Shown piece after piece: positions 42,864-50,156 of a stretch of DNA of 64,000 nt. Made by a program: the position numbers and the translations under genes. The stretch's first letter is position 1; every line of letters begins with the position of its first letter. Source of the DNA: Bacillota bacterium (GTDB taxonomy: Bacteria > Bacillota > Clostridia > Lachnospirales > Anaerotignaceae); the NCBI GenBank assembly GCA_021768705.1, contig JAETUG010000003.1:62001-126000 (forward strand), read 5' to 3'. The notes beneath the pieces are model-generated. The model saw nothing but the letters and a program-made list of their open reading frames with translations. It was not told the DNA's origin and ran no database searches.

Positions 42864-42930
42864 GATCGGCTTTGCCGATTTGATATATTTGCCGATCCTC
42901 TTTTTTAGAGATGAGAGGATCACGAAGGGA
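42864..42930 (+). promoter_or_regulatory. Structured 5' leader of hpf with alternative pairings
   Basis: GATCGGC (42864) can pair with GCCGAT (42874) or with GCCGATC (42891). The latter overlaps GATCCTC, which can pair with GAGGATC (42915) just before the ribosome binding site GAAGGGAG. The mutually exclusive pairings suggest a leader that controls translation or read-through. Confidence 0.45.
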
Positions 42931-42939
42931 GTTGTTTTT

Positions 42940-43485
42940 ATGCGTTACAACATTATTGGTAAGAACATCGATGTATGGGACAAAACAAAAGAAATGGTTG
43001 AAAAGAAGATGGACCGCATCGCAAAGCTGTTCCCTGAGGATACAGAAGCAACCATCACACTGAGCTTGGAAAAATTGGTTTCCACTGTTGAAGTGACCAT
43101 TCCTATGAATAAAAGATATGTACGTGCCGAAGTACAGGATCCTGATATGACAGCTGCTATGGATAAAGCTGTGGATATCTTGGAAGGTCAGGTTGTACGT
43201 TATAAAAAACGTATGCGTACAAAAGTAAGAAGCGGCGCAGAAGCTTATGCAGCAGAATATGCAACTATCCTGGTTCCCGAAGAGGATCTGGATGACGAAC
43301 CTATGGTGAAGATCGAAAAGGTAAAACATTTCGAAGTAAAACCTATGGATGCGGAAGAAGCCGTTATGGAAATGGAACTGGTAGGTCATAATTTCTTCGT
43401 ATTCCGTAATGGGGAAACGGACGAAGTAAATGTGGTTTATAAAAGAAAGAACGGTACATACGGTCTGATCGAACCGGAGTATTGA
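42940..43485 (+). CDS. hpf: Ribosome hibernation promoting factor, long form
   Basis: The 181-residue protein has the N-terminal HPF/YfiA beta-alpha domain (MRYNIIGKNIDVWDKTKEMVEKKMDRIAKLF) and the C-terminal dimerisation domain (VKIEKVKHFEVKPMDAEEAVMEMELVGHNFFVFRNGETDEVNVVYKRKNGTYGLIEP) of the long form, which forms inactive 100S ribosome dimers. ATG 42940 follows GAAGGGAG; the frame is open upstream but without a site. In many Firmicutes hpf directly precedes secA; here about 6.7 kb of accessory DNA separates them. Confidence 0.95.
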   Translation: MRYNIIGKNIDVWDKTKEMVEKKMDRIAKLFPEDTEATITLSLEKLVSTVEVTIPMNKRYVRAEVQDPDMTAAMDKAVDILEGQVVRYKKRMRTKVRSGAEAYAAEYATILVPEEDLDDEPMVKIEKVKHFEVKPMDAEEAVMEMELVGHNFFVFRNGETDEVNVVYKRKNGTYGLIEPEY

Positions 43486-43581
43486 TAGAAGCGGAGAAAA
43501 GTTTTATGGAATGGCAATTTGACGAGTTCCCTTGTGAAGCGAAGCAAAGTGCTGTGACATAAGAAGTTTGAGGAGCAAACC

Positions 43582-43613
43582 AAGCCTTAGACCTTTGGTC
43601 TAAGGCTTTCTTT
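43582..43613 (+). terminator. Terminator after hpf
   Basis: AAGCCTTAGACC/GGTCTAAGGCTT perfect 12-bp stem, 3-nt loop and T-rich tail. Confidence 0.85.
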
Positions 43614-43669
43614 TGGAAAAAATCAGGGGATGCGGCTGTATCTTTTTTCATGAAAAGAGGAGGATCCAT

Positions 43670-44083
43670 ATGTGGTTTGTATTTGCCTTGCTGTCGGCGG
43701 TTTTTGCGGCGCTTACCTCTATTTTGGCAAAGATCGGCATTGACGGTGTCAATTCAAATTTGGCAACGGCCATCAGGACTGTGGTGGTAGTAATCATGGC
43801 CTGGGGCATGGTTTTTTTGACGAATGTACAAAGCGGCATTTCTGCCATCAGCAGAAAAAGCTGGATATTCTTGATCTTATCAGGTCTGGCAACGGGGGCA
43901 TCATGGCTGTGCTATTACAGGGCATTGCAGATGGGGGAAGCATCCAAAGTGGTTCCCATTGATAAATTAAGCGTGGTCATTACATTGGTGTTGGCTTTCG
44001 TGTTTTTGCACGAAACGTTTACAGTGAAGTCTGTGATCGGTTGTATCCTGATCGGGATCGGAACGTTGGTTATGGTTTTGTAA
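43670..44083 (+). CDS. EamA-family transporter, single-domain
   Basis: The 137-residue membrane protein contains one EamA/DMT unit of about four to five helices (FALLSAVFAALTSILAKIGIDG ... SGLATGASWLCYYRALQMGEASKVVPIDKLSVVITLVLAFVFLHETFTVKSVIGCILIGIGTLVMVL), half the size of usual ten-helix transporters. Such single-unit members form dimers. Substrate is unknown. ATG 43670 follows AGGAGG. The stop at 44081 is directly followed by a decayed SLH-protein gene. Confidence 0.87.
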   Translation: MWFVFALLSAVFAALTSILAKIGIDGVNSNLATAIRTVVVVIMAWGMVFLTNVQSGISAISRKSWIFLILSGLATGASWLCYYRALQMGEASKVVPIDKLSVVITLVLAFVFLHETFTVKSVIGCILIGIGTLVMVL

Positions 44084-44928
44084 AATCTAAGTTACCAAAG
44101 AGGGCGGCCCTGACTGTCCTCTGTGTTGCTTCGGCGCAGACAGCCTTTGGGGCTGCAACAGAAACGACCATCTCTCTTTCTGACGAAAAAATTCTGGTAA
44201 ACGGAAAGGAGATCACAGAAGAGGAAACGGCAGCCGTTTATCTGGATCATAAAAATGAGACCCATGAGGATGTGCCGGAGGGATTGACGAAGCTGGAAAA
44301 CAGAGTCATTACCATCACCGACGGTTATATTTTCAGCTCTGTTGCCAGCGATCCTCAGTATGAAGGGGATGGTCTGTATACAGAGATCACATCCTACACA
44401 GGCGGTACACAGCTGCACCATGGAGGCACTGTGACAAATGACAGACCTTCCATAGGCGGACAGTGACCCGAAGACATGGAAGGACAGCGGGGACAAAGAC
44501 CTGAGGGGATGGAACCCAACGGCAGGGGCGGCGGCCCTAGACAAATGGAATCCTCTTCCGATACCATCACAGAAGAATTCCGCCTGAGTAAAGACAGCAA
44601 AACCTTTACCAATGTTTCTTCCGTTGTAAATGATTCCACATTTACGGATGTGGCAAAGGACGCATGGTACTATTCTGCGGTAACCTCCGCAGCGGCACAG
44701 GGCACCCTGAAAGGAGATACAGAAACCACCTTCTCTCCCTCCGCCACTATGACCCGTGGGGAAGCGCTGGAGGCTATGTACGCATTGGCGGGCAAGCCTG
44801 CGACGGGTACAGCCTCCTTCTCTGATGTGGATGCAGGTGTGATTTCCAGCAATCAGAAAAGCCTGCGCCCGCAGGATTATGTGACAAAGGCAGAAGCAGC
44901 AACCATGCTGGTCAATGTCAATCAATAA
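44084..44928 (+). pseudogene. Decayed S-layer-homology (SLH) domain protein gene
   Basis: The frame encodes a signal-peptide-like stretch (KRAALTVLCVASAQTAFGA) without a start codon, a beta-rich part (SLSDEKILVNGKEITEEETAAVYLDH), then an in-frame TGA at 44464. The same frame continues with a Gly/Arg/Pro-rich linker and an SLH domain (FTDVAKDAWYYSAVTSAAAQGTLKGD...FSPSATMTRGEALEAMYALAG). A second SLH domain is shortened: FSDVDAG jumps to VISSNQKSLRPQDYVTKAEAATML, missing the middle. Missing start, stop codon and internal deletion together indicate a pseudogene of a surface protein. Confidence 0.8.
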
Positions 44929-44954
44929 ACAAAGCCCTTTAGCAGGCTTTGTTT
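44927..44954 (+). terminator. Terminator after the SLH remnant
   Basis: AAACAAAGCC/GGCTTTGTTT stem; lies at the stop codon. T-tail is weak. Confidence 0.6.
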
Positions 44955-44962
44955 CAGAAAAC

Positions 44963-45008
44963 AAAAACCGAAAGAACTCTTGTTTTTCAGGATCTCTTTC
45001 GGTTTTTT
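44963..45008. terminator. Second hairpin terminator
   Basis: AAAAACCGAAAGA pairs with TCTTTCGGTTTTT across a 19-nt loop, followed by T-rich sequence. Confidence 0.65.
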
Positions 45009-45051
45009 GTTGCTGAAGATGCTTTAACATCAATTCCGGAAAAAGGTTCAT

Positions 45052-45384
45052 TTGTGGCGTCACACTTTTACTTGTTTCCCGATTCGTTCAAATAGTTTTG
45101 CTGCCCATTCGGAATATTTAAAGGATGCGGAGACCTCGGCAGAGGGTGTTGAATTTTGGGATCTGGGACCGGAATTGACACGTCCCGCAAGAAGCCCAAA
45201 GCTGTGGCTGACCCTTCAGACAATGAGAAGCAGAGAAATCGGTTTTGCACAGATTTTTACGACGGAGCTGAGAGGGAAAAAGGTGCTGGGGATGTGTACC
45301 ATTCATCCTGAAACGACAGAGAAAGACATCTATGATACAATAGAAAGACTGGAGAAATCGGAAGCTATTCGGAAAAATCGCTAA
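45052..45384 (+). pseudogene. Remnant of a PLP-dependent decarboxylase gene
   Basis: About 110 codons resemble the C-terminal part of group II PLP-dependent (aromatic amino acid type) decarboxylases: EYLKD, then VEFWDLGPELTRPARSPKLWLTLQTM, which matches the conserved GxELTRxxRALKLWLTLQ block. After REIGFAQ the sequence jumps to IFTTELRGKKVLGMCTIHPETTEKDIYDTIERLE, the distal C-terminus. The N-terminal two thirds with the PLP lysine are absent. It lies between hairpins in a decayed stretch, so I regard it as a gene fragment. Confidence 0.7.
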
Positions 45385-45434
45385 CTGAATGAAAGCAAAA
45401 AAACACTCCTCTAGAGGAGTCCCGATAAGAAAAC

Positions 45435-45486
45435 AAAAAATCGAAAAAATGCTTGAAACCAAGCTTTCTTTCGATTTTTCTTTTTT
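45435..45486. terminator. Terminator between decarboxylase remnant and MATE gene
   Basis: Nested stems AAAAATCGAAA/TTTCGATTTTT and GCTTGAAACCAAGC with T-rich tail. A perfect palindrome ACTCCTCTAGAGGAGT lies just upstream at 45405. Confidence 0.7.
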
Positions 45487-45522
45487 GCAAAGTGTTTTCT
45501 TATTACGGGACATCCTCGCAGT

Positions 45523-45572
45523 GCGGCTTAAGAAATCAATAAAAAAATGAAAATAATGTTTTCTTAAGCCGC
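45523..45572. repeat. Hairpin upstream of MATE 3' end
   Basis: GCGGCTTAAGAAA and TTTCTTAAGCCGC form a perfect 13-bp stem around an AT-rich 24-nt loop. It may serve as the minus-strand terminator of the MATE gene, though GCGGCTTAAG/CTTAAGCCGC resembles repeat family 2. Confidence 0.55.
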
Positions 45573-45597
45573 CACTACATGAGAGAGTGCTTTTTTA

Positions 45598-46941
45598 CTA
45601 TGCCGGAGTTTCCTTCTTCTCCCAAGGCCTTAGGCGATAGAAGCTGAAGGAAAGAAGAGTAGACAAGGACCAGCCGAAGGGCCATGCCAGCCAGATGCCC
45701 GTGGCACCAAGACCAAGACCTTTTGCAAAAACAAAGGCTAGCACTACCCGCAGCAGCAGGTCTGTGAAGGTGGTGGTCATAAAATACAGCATGGCACTGC
45801 CGCCCCGCAGGACACCATCACACATGACTTTGATCGTGACTATAAAATAGAAGGGTGTCACGATATGCAGGAAGATAATACCAGTCTGAATGGCTGCTTG
45901 GCTTTCTGCTTTCATAAACAGTCCCATGGCTGTTTTGCTGCCAAAGAAATAGAATAGGAAGAAAGGCACACAGACCAAAACCCCTAACAAAGCCCCGGCA
46001 CGGAACCCTTCCCGAACACGTTCGTTCTTTCCGGCACCCAGATTTTGGGCGGTAAAGGAGGAAAGCCCGTTGGACAGGGTTGTCATGCAGGTGACAGCGA
46101 AGGTATTCAGCTTGATGGCTGCGGAATAGCCGGCAATAACGGCGGAACCAAAACTGTTGACCAAAGACTGGACGAACAGATTCCCCACAGAAACGAAGCA
46201 CTGCTGCAAAATGCTGGGGATCGCTACAATGGCGATCTGCTTCAGCATGGTGACAGAGAATTTTTCATAGGGCTCTTTGGTTTTCAGCTCTTTCAGACGA
46301 TGGAGCAGGGTGATGAGGGCAAGGATAGAAGCCGCCCCCTGGGCAACAAAGGTGGCCCATGCCACACCGGCAACGCCCATTTTCAGGGCGACGACGAAAA
46401 GGATATCCAGTAGGATATTCGCAATGGAAGAGCCGATCAGAAAGTACAGCGGTGTACGGCTGTCCCCAAGGGAGGTAAAGATACCTGTACAGATATTATA
46501 AAGGAACAGAAACAGAAACCCGAATATGTAAATTCTCAAGTACAATGCCGCATTGGCAAAAACATTTTCGGGGGTCTGGATCAAGGCAAGGAGCCCATTC
46601 CCCAAAAGAAGCCCCAAAACAGTCATCACGATGCTGACACCGATGCAGGCGAAGAAGATAGTACAGATGGCTGTTTTCAGCTTGCCATACTGCTTGCCGC
46701 CAAAGAAACGGGAGACTACCACGGCACAGCCGATATTGCTGCCCACAGCCACCGCCATGAAGATCATGGTGATGGGATAGGATGCGCCAACGGCTGCCAA
46801 AGCGTCTTCCCCGATGAACCGCCCGGCGATGATGCTGTCGGCAATGTTATACATCTGTTGAAACATAACGCTCAAGAGCATTGGTATGGAAAAGGCCCAC
46901 AGCATTTTTCGGCTGCTGCCTTGTGTCAGGTCTGTGATCAA
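45598..46941 (-). CDS. MATE family efflux transporter
   Basis: The roughly 447-residue protein has 12 hydrophobic helices in two halves and MATE signatures such as MLLSVMFQQMYNIADSIIAGRFIGEDALAAVGASYPITMIFMA and the internal repeat beginning AIVAIPSILQQCFVSVGNLFVQSLVNSFG. TTG at 46941 lies 9 nt after AAGGAG and gives the classic ITDLTQGS start; ATG at 46959 would place the ribosome binding site inside the gene. It is transcribed opposite to all neighbours, and divergently from tdk. Substrate unknown. Confidence 0.93.
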   Translation of the reverse strand: MITDLTQGSSRKMLWAFSIPMLLSVMFQQMYNIADSIIAGRFIGEDALAAVGASYPITMIFMAVAVGSNIGCAVVVSRFFGGKQYGKLKTAICTIFFACIGVSIVMTVLGLLLGNGLLALIQTPENVFANAALYLRIYIFGFLFLFLYNICTGIFTSLGDSRTPLYFLIGSSIANILLDILFVVALKMGVAGVAWATFVAQGAASILALITLLHRLKELKTKEPYEKFSVTMLKQIAIVAIPSILQQCFVSVGNLFVQSLVNSFGSAVIAGYSAAIKLNTFAVTCMTTLSNGLSSFTAQNLGAGKNERVREGFRAGALLGVLVCVPFFLFYFFGSKTAMGLFMKAESQAAIQTGIIFLHIVTPFYFIVTIKVMCDGVLRGGSAMLYFMTTTFTDLLLRVVLAFVFAKGLGLGATGIWLAWPFGWSLSTLLSFSFYRLRPWEKKETPA

Positions 46942-47145
46942 TGCAGTCATCTCCTTCATTTGTATAGCATTTTATTATTTTGGAATCAAACATTCATACC
47001 AATAGCCAGTATACTCCTTTCTTTTGAGAAAAGTAAGCAGAAAGAGAAAGAATTTTTGGGAAGTGTGTCACTCGTCAAGGGAAATGGATTGTGGTATGAT
47101 ACAAAATGATAAAAAACAAGATCTATTTTGGAGGCGTTTATTAGA

Positions 47146-47736
47146 ATGGCTAAATTATATTTCAGATATGGCGTGATGGGCAGTTCCAAATCTGCGCAGG
47201 CCCTCATCACAAAATTCAATTACGAGGAACAGGGGATGCGGGTATGGCTCATCAAGCCTGCGGCAGATACCCGCTATGGAGTGGATCAGGTTCATTCCCG
47301 TATTGGGCTGGAACAGCAGGCAGACAGCATTACGGATGATATGGATCTATATCAGATCTTTCGGGACAGAGAACGGGAGTTTTATGACGTTATCATTGCC
47401 GATGAAGCACAGTTTTTGACTCCTGCCCACATTGAACAGCTGCGGGATATCGTGGATCACTACAATGTTCCTGTGTTCTGCTTTGGTCTCAGAACGGATT
47501 TCCGTACAAAACTATTTCCCGGCAGCGCAAGGCTCTTTGAACTGGCAGATTCCATTTCAGAGTTAAAAACGGTCTGCACCTGCGGCGGCAAAGCCATGGT
47601 AAATGCCCGCATCGACAGCGCAGGCAATATCCTTACCGAAGGAGAGCAGTTCCTTTTGGGCGGCAACGAAAGCTATCGCCCTATGTGCTATAAATGTTGG
47701 AAGAAAGCACAGGAACGGGAGTCAGAAGAGGTGTGA
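47146..47736 (+). CDS. tdk: Thymidine kinase (type II)
   Basis: The 196-residue enzyme phosphorylates thymidine in salvage. It is the TK1-like type with IIADEAQFLTPAHIEQLRD (Walker B region), FGLRTDFRTKLFPGSARLFELAD and a C-terminal zinc site (CTCGGKA and CYKC). The P-loop reads GVMGSSKSAQAL, where the family usually has GxMxSGKS; the Gly before Lys is replaced by Ser. Start ATG 47146 follows GGAGG by 11 nt. Confidence 0.92.
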   Translation: MAKLYFRYGVMGSSKSAQALITKFNYEEQGMRVWLIKPAADTRYGVDQVHSRIGLEQQADSITDDMDLYQIFRDREREFYDVIIADEAQFLTPAHIEQLRDIVDHYNVPVFCFGLRTDFRTKLFPGSARLFELADSISELKTVCTCGGKAMVNARIDSAGNILTEGEQFLLGGNESYRPMCYKCWKKAQERESEEV

Positions 47737-47899
47737 TGGGAAGAAGAAATCATATTCCTATATAGAAGCGGAAAAATTTTCTCTGTATACGCAAGAGGAA
47801 TTGAGAAAAGGGGAATAACTCCTTTCAGAAAGAAAAATGATATGGATATAGGGACACAAAAGAAATTTGTTGAAAATCGATCCCGAGAAGAGGATAGGT

Positions 47900-49246
47900 A
47901 TGCGAAAAAAATTTAAATTGAAATTACAGTTTTCCAATGTGCAGATTGTAGCACTGGGCTATGGCTTGGTCATCCTGCTGGGGACGATTTTGCTGTTGCT
48001 GCCCTTTGCTTCGAAGGCGCCGACTACCTTTACGGAAGCCTTTTTTACTGCAGTTTCTGCTACATGTGTAACAGGGTTGGTATTGGTGGATACGGCAACC
48101 CATTGGTCGCTATTTGGGCAGATCGTGATCTTATTGCTGATCCAGATCGGCGGCCTTGGGTTTATGACCCTGGCCCTGCGCTTTATGCTGTTGCTGCGGC
48201 GGCGGGTCGGGCTGCGGTATCGGGAGGTGATGGTAGACAGCATCAACTCCACACGGCTAGGCGGCATTTTGAACTTGACCAAAGAAATCGTGGCTGGCAC
48301 TGCGCTTTTTGAAGGTGTCGGCGCCATTCTGCTTTCTCTGCGCTTTATTCCGGAATATGGTTTTTCAAAAGGGCTGTATTTCGGTGTGTTCCATTCTATT
48401 TCCGCATTTTGCAATGGCGGCTTTGACCTGATGGGGAACAAGGGAGAATTTTCTTCTTTGGTCTGGTACAGTAATGATCTCATCGTGAATCTGACGATCA
48501 TGTCCCTGATCGTTATTGGCGGCGCAGGCTTTTTGGTTTGGGATGATATTTACCGTAAGAAAAGAAACTGGCGGCGGTATCATTTGCAGACAAAGGTGGT
48601 GTTGATTGCCACCGGTATTTTGCTCTTTGGCGGCGCCGCAGGGTTTTTGCTGTTGGAGTGGAACAACCTGGGGGCAGATATGCCCTTTTGGGAAAAACTG
48701 CTGACCTCTCTGTTTCAGTCTTGTACTGCCAGAACGGCAGGCTTCAATACCATAGACACAGGGGCGTTGAGCGAAGGCAGCAAGATTCTGACCATGTTTC
48801 TGATGTTTATCGGCGGCAGCCCCGGTTCTACAGCGGGGGGGATCAAGACTACGACCATCGCTGTCATGCTGTTGTATACCTTTGCATCTGCGCGCCATGA
48901 GCAGGATGCTCATTTCTTTGGACGCAGCCTGGATGGAGATGTACTGCAAAAGGCGGTAACGGTATTTATGTTCAATCTGCTTTTCGTCATCGTCGGGACA
49001 CTGTTTATCTGCGGATTACAACCGGAAATCACGGCAACGGATATCTTCTTTGAAACCTTTTCCGCCATGGGAACGGTAGGGATGTCCACGGGAATCACCC
49101 GTGCGTTGCGTCCTGTTTCCTGTTATATCATCATCTTTTTGATGTACTGTGGCAGGGTGGGCAGTGTGTCCTTTGCCGTAGCAGTGCTGGAAAAAAAGGC
49201 AAGGCCCCCTGTGACCTTCCCCAAGGAAAAAATAACGATTGGATAA
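47900..49246 (+). CDS. Potassium uptake protein, TrkH/KtrB family
   Basis: The 448-residue membrane protein has four M1-P-M2 repeats of the Trk/Ktr channel. Pore loops with conserved Gly are visible: SATCVTGLVLVDTATHWS, SISAFCNGGFDLM, SCTARTAGFNTIDTGAL and SAMGTVGMSTGIT. It is short for TrkH and of KtrB size. ATG 47900 follows GAAGAGG. The cytoplasmic regulator gene follows 18 bp downstream, so it forms a Ktr-type Na+-dependent K+ uptake system. Confidence 0.93.
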   Translation: MRKKFKLKLQFSNVQIVALGYGLVILLGTILLLLPFASKAPTTFTEAFFTAVSATCVTGLVLVDTATHWSLFGQIVILLLIQIGGLGFMTLALRFMLLLRRRVGLRYREVMVDSINSTRLGGILNLTKEIVAGTALFEGVGAILLSLRFIPEYGFSKGLYFGVFHSISAFCNGGFDLMGNKGEFSSLVWYSNDLIVNLTIMSLIVIGGAGFLVWDDIYRKKRNWRRYHLQTKVVLIATGILLFGGAAGFLLLEWNNLGADMPFWEKLLTSLFQSCTARTAGFNTIDTGALSEGSKILTMFLMFIGGSPGSTAGGIKTTTIAVMLLYTFASARHEQDAHFFGRSLDGDVLQKAVTVFMFNLLFVIVGTLFICGLQPEITATDIFFETFSAMGTVGMSTGITRALRPVSCYIIIFLMYCGRVGSVSFAVAVLEKKARPPVTFPKEKITIG

Positions 49247-49264
49247 CAATATGAGGTGAGAAAA

Positions 49265-49912
49265 ATGAAATCATTTTTAATCATAGGCATGGGTTCTTTT
49301 GGACATCATCTGTGCCGCTGCCTGTCTCGTCAAAAATGCGAGATCATGGTGGTAGACAGAACAGGGGAAGCCATAGAGGATGTGCTTTCTATGGTAGTCA
49401 GTGCCAAGATCGGCGACTGCACAAAGCCGGAAGTGCTGGAATCCTTCGGTGTGGAAAGCTTTGATACCTGTTTTGTCTGCATGGGGTCCAATTTCCAGAA
49501 CAGCCTGCAGATCACCAGTCTGCTGAAAGAAATGGGGGCAAAGCGTGTGCTGAGCAAGGCGGATGAGGATATCCATGCAAAATTCCTTCTGCGCAATGGG
49601 GCTGATGCCATCATCTATCCCGAAAAGCATATTGCGGAGCGGATCGCCATTGAAGAGGCTTCCGACAGCATTTTTGAATGTGTGGAGCTGGGCTCCGGGT
49701 ATTATATCATGGAGATTTCCCCCAGAAAGGAATGGCTTGGGAAAAGTATTCGGGAGCTGCAATTCCGCAATACCTATCATTTGAATATCATGGCGGTCAA
49801 ACAGGATAACGCCATCAAAATGATGCCGGAACAGGATTATGTTTTTTGCAAAGAAGAGCATATTCTGGTGCTGGGAAAGGAAATGAATCTTTTCAAAGCC
49901 GCAGGAAAATAA
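49265..49912 (+). CDS. Potassium uptake regulatory protein, TrkA/KtrA family
   Basis: The 215-residue protein has an RCK/TrkA-N Rossmann domain (FLIIGMGSFGHHLCRCLSRQKCEIMVVDR, nucleotide loop GxGxxG) and a TrkA-C domain (EISPRKEWLGKSIRELQFRNTYHLNIMAV). It gates the KtrB-like pore encoded upstream. ATG 49265 follows GAGGTGAG. A large hairpin after the gene (50031-50067) may end the unit. Confidence 0.92.
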   Translation: MKSFLIIGMGSFGHHLCRCLSRQKCEIMVVDRTGEAIEDVLSMVVSAKIGDCTKPEVLESFGVESFDTCFVCMGSNFQNSLQITSLLKEMGAKRVLSKADEDIHAKFLLRNGADAIIYPEKHIAERIAIEEASDSIFECVELGSGYYIMEISPRKEWLGKSIRELQFRNTYHLNIMAVKQDNAIKMMPEQDYVFCKEEHILVLGKEMNLFKAAGK

Positions 49913-50030
49913 AAAATGGAACAAAATGCTGTTTTTCTCGTCTGAACAGTCGAGGAATTTCAGGGTTTTTGCTTGGAAAGGCGGCGGATGGGCCGTGATT
50001 TTCATAAAAATCTTTAAAAGTTTGTTAAGA

Positions 50031-50067
50031 GCCCCCGAAATACGCAAGTTTTCCTTGTGTACGGGGG
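50031..50067 (+). terminator. Large GC-rich hairpin before secA
   Basis: GCCCCCG pairs with CGGGGGC and the inner TACGCAAG with CTTGTGTA around a TTTTC loop. No good T-run follows; it probably ends the ktr transcript and overlaps the presumed secA promoter (TATAAT at 50084). Confidence 0.6.
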
Positions 50068-50156
50068 CGTTCTTCTGTTATACTATAATAATGTAAAAGT
50101 GTGCCCATGTGTTTTGTATGGGATGCGCGATCAAAAGAAAAAATGAGGTGAACCAA

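Noticed and set aside
44464..44466. TGA in the SLH gene as a recoded codon (Trp or selenocysteine)
   Set aside because: No selenocysteine-type hairpin directly after it was apparent, prfB uses TGA as a stop in this genome, and the gene has other lesions (no start, SLH deletion).
47737..47818. Short reading frame after tdk (SYSYIEAEKFSLYTQEELRKGE)
   Set aside because: No start codon in frame near it and no ribosome binding site; perhaps a remnant, but too short to support.
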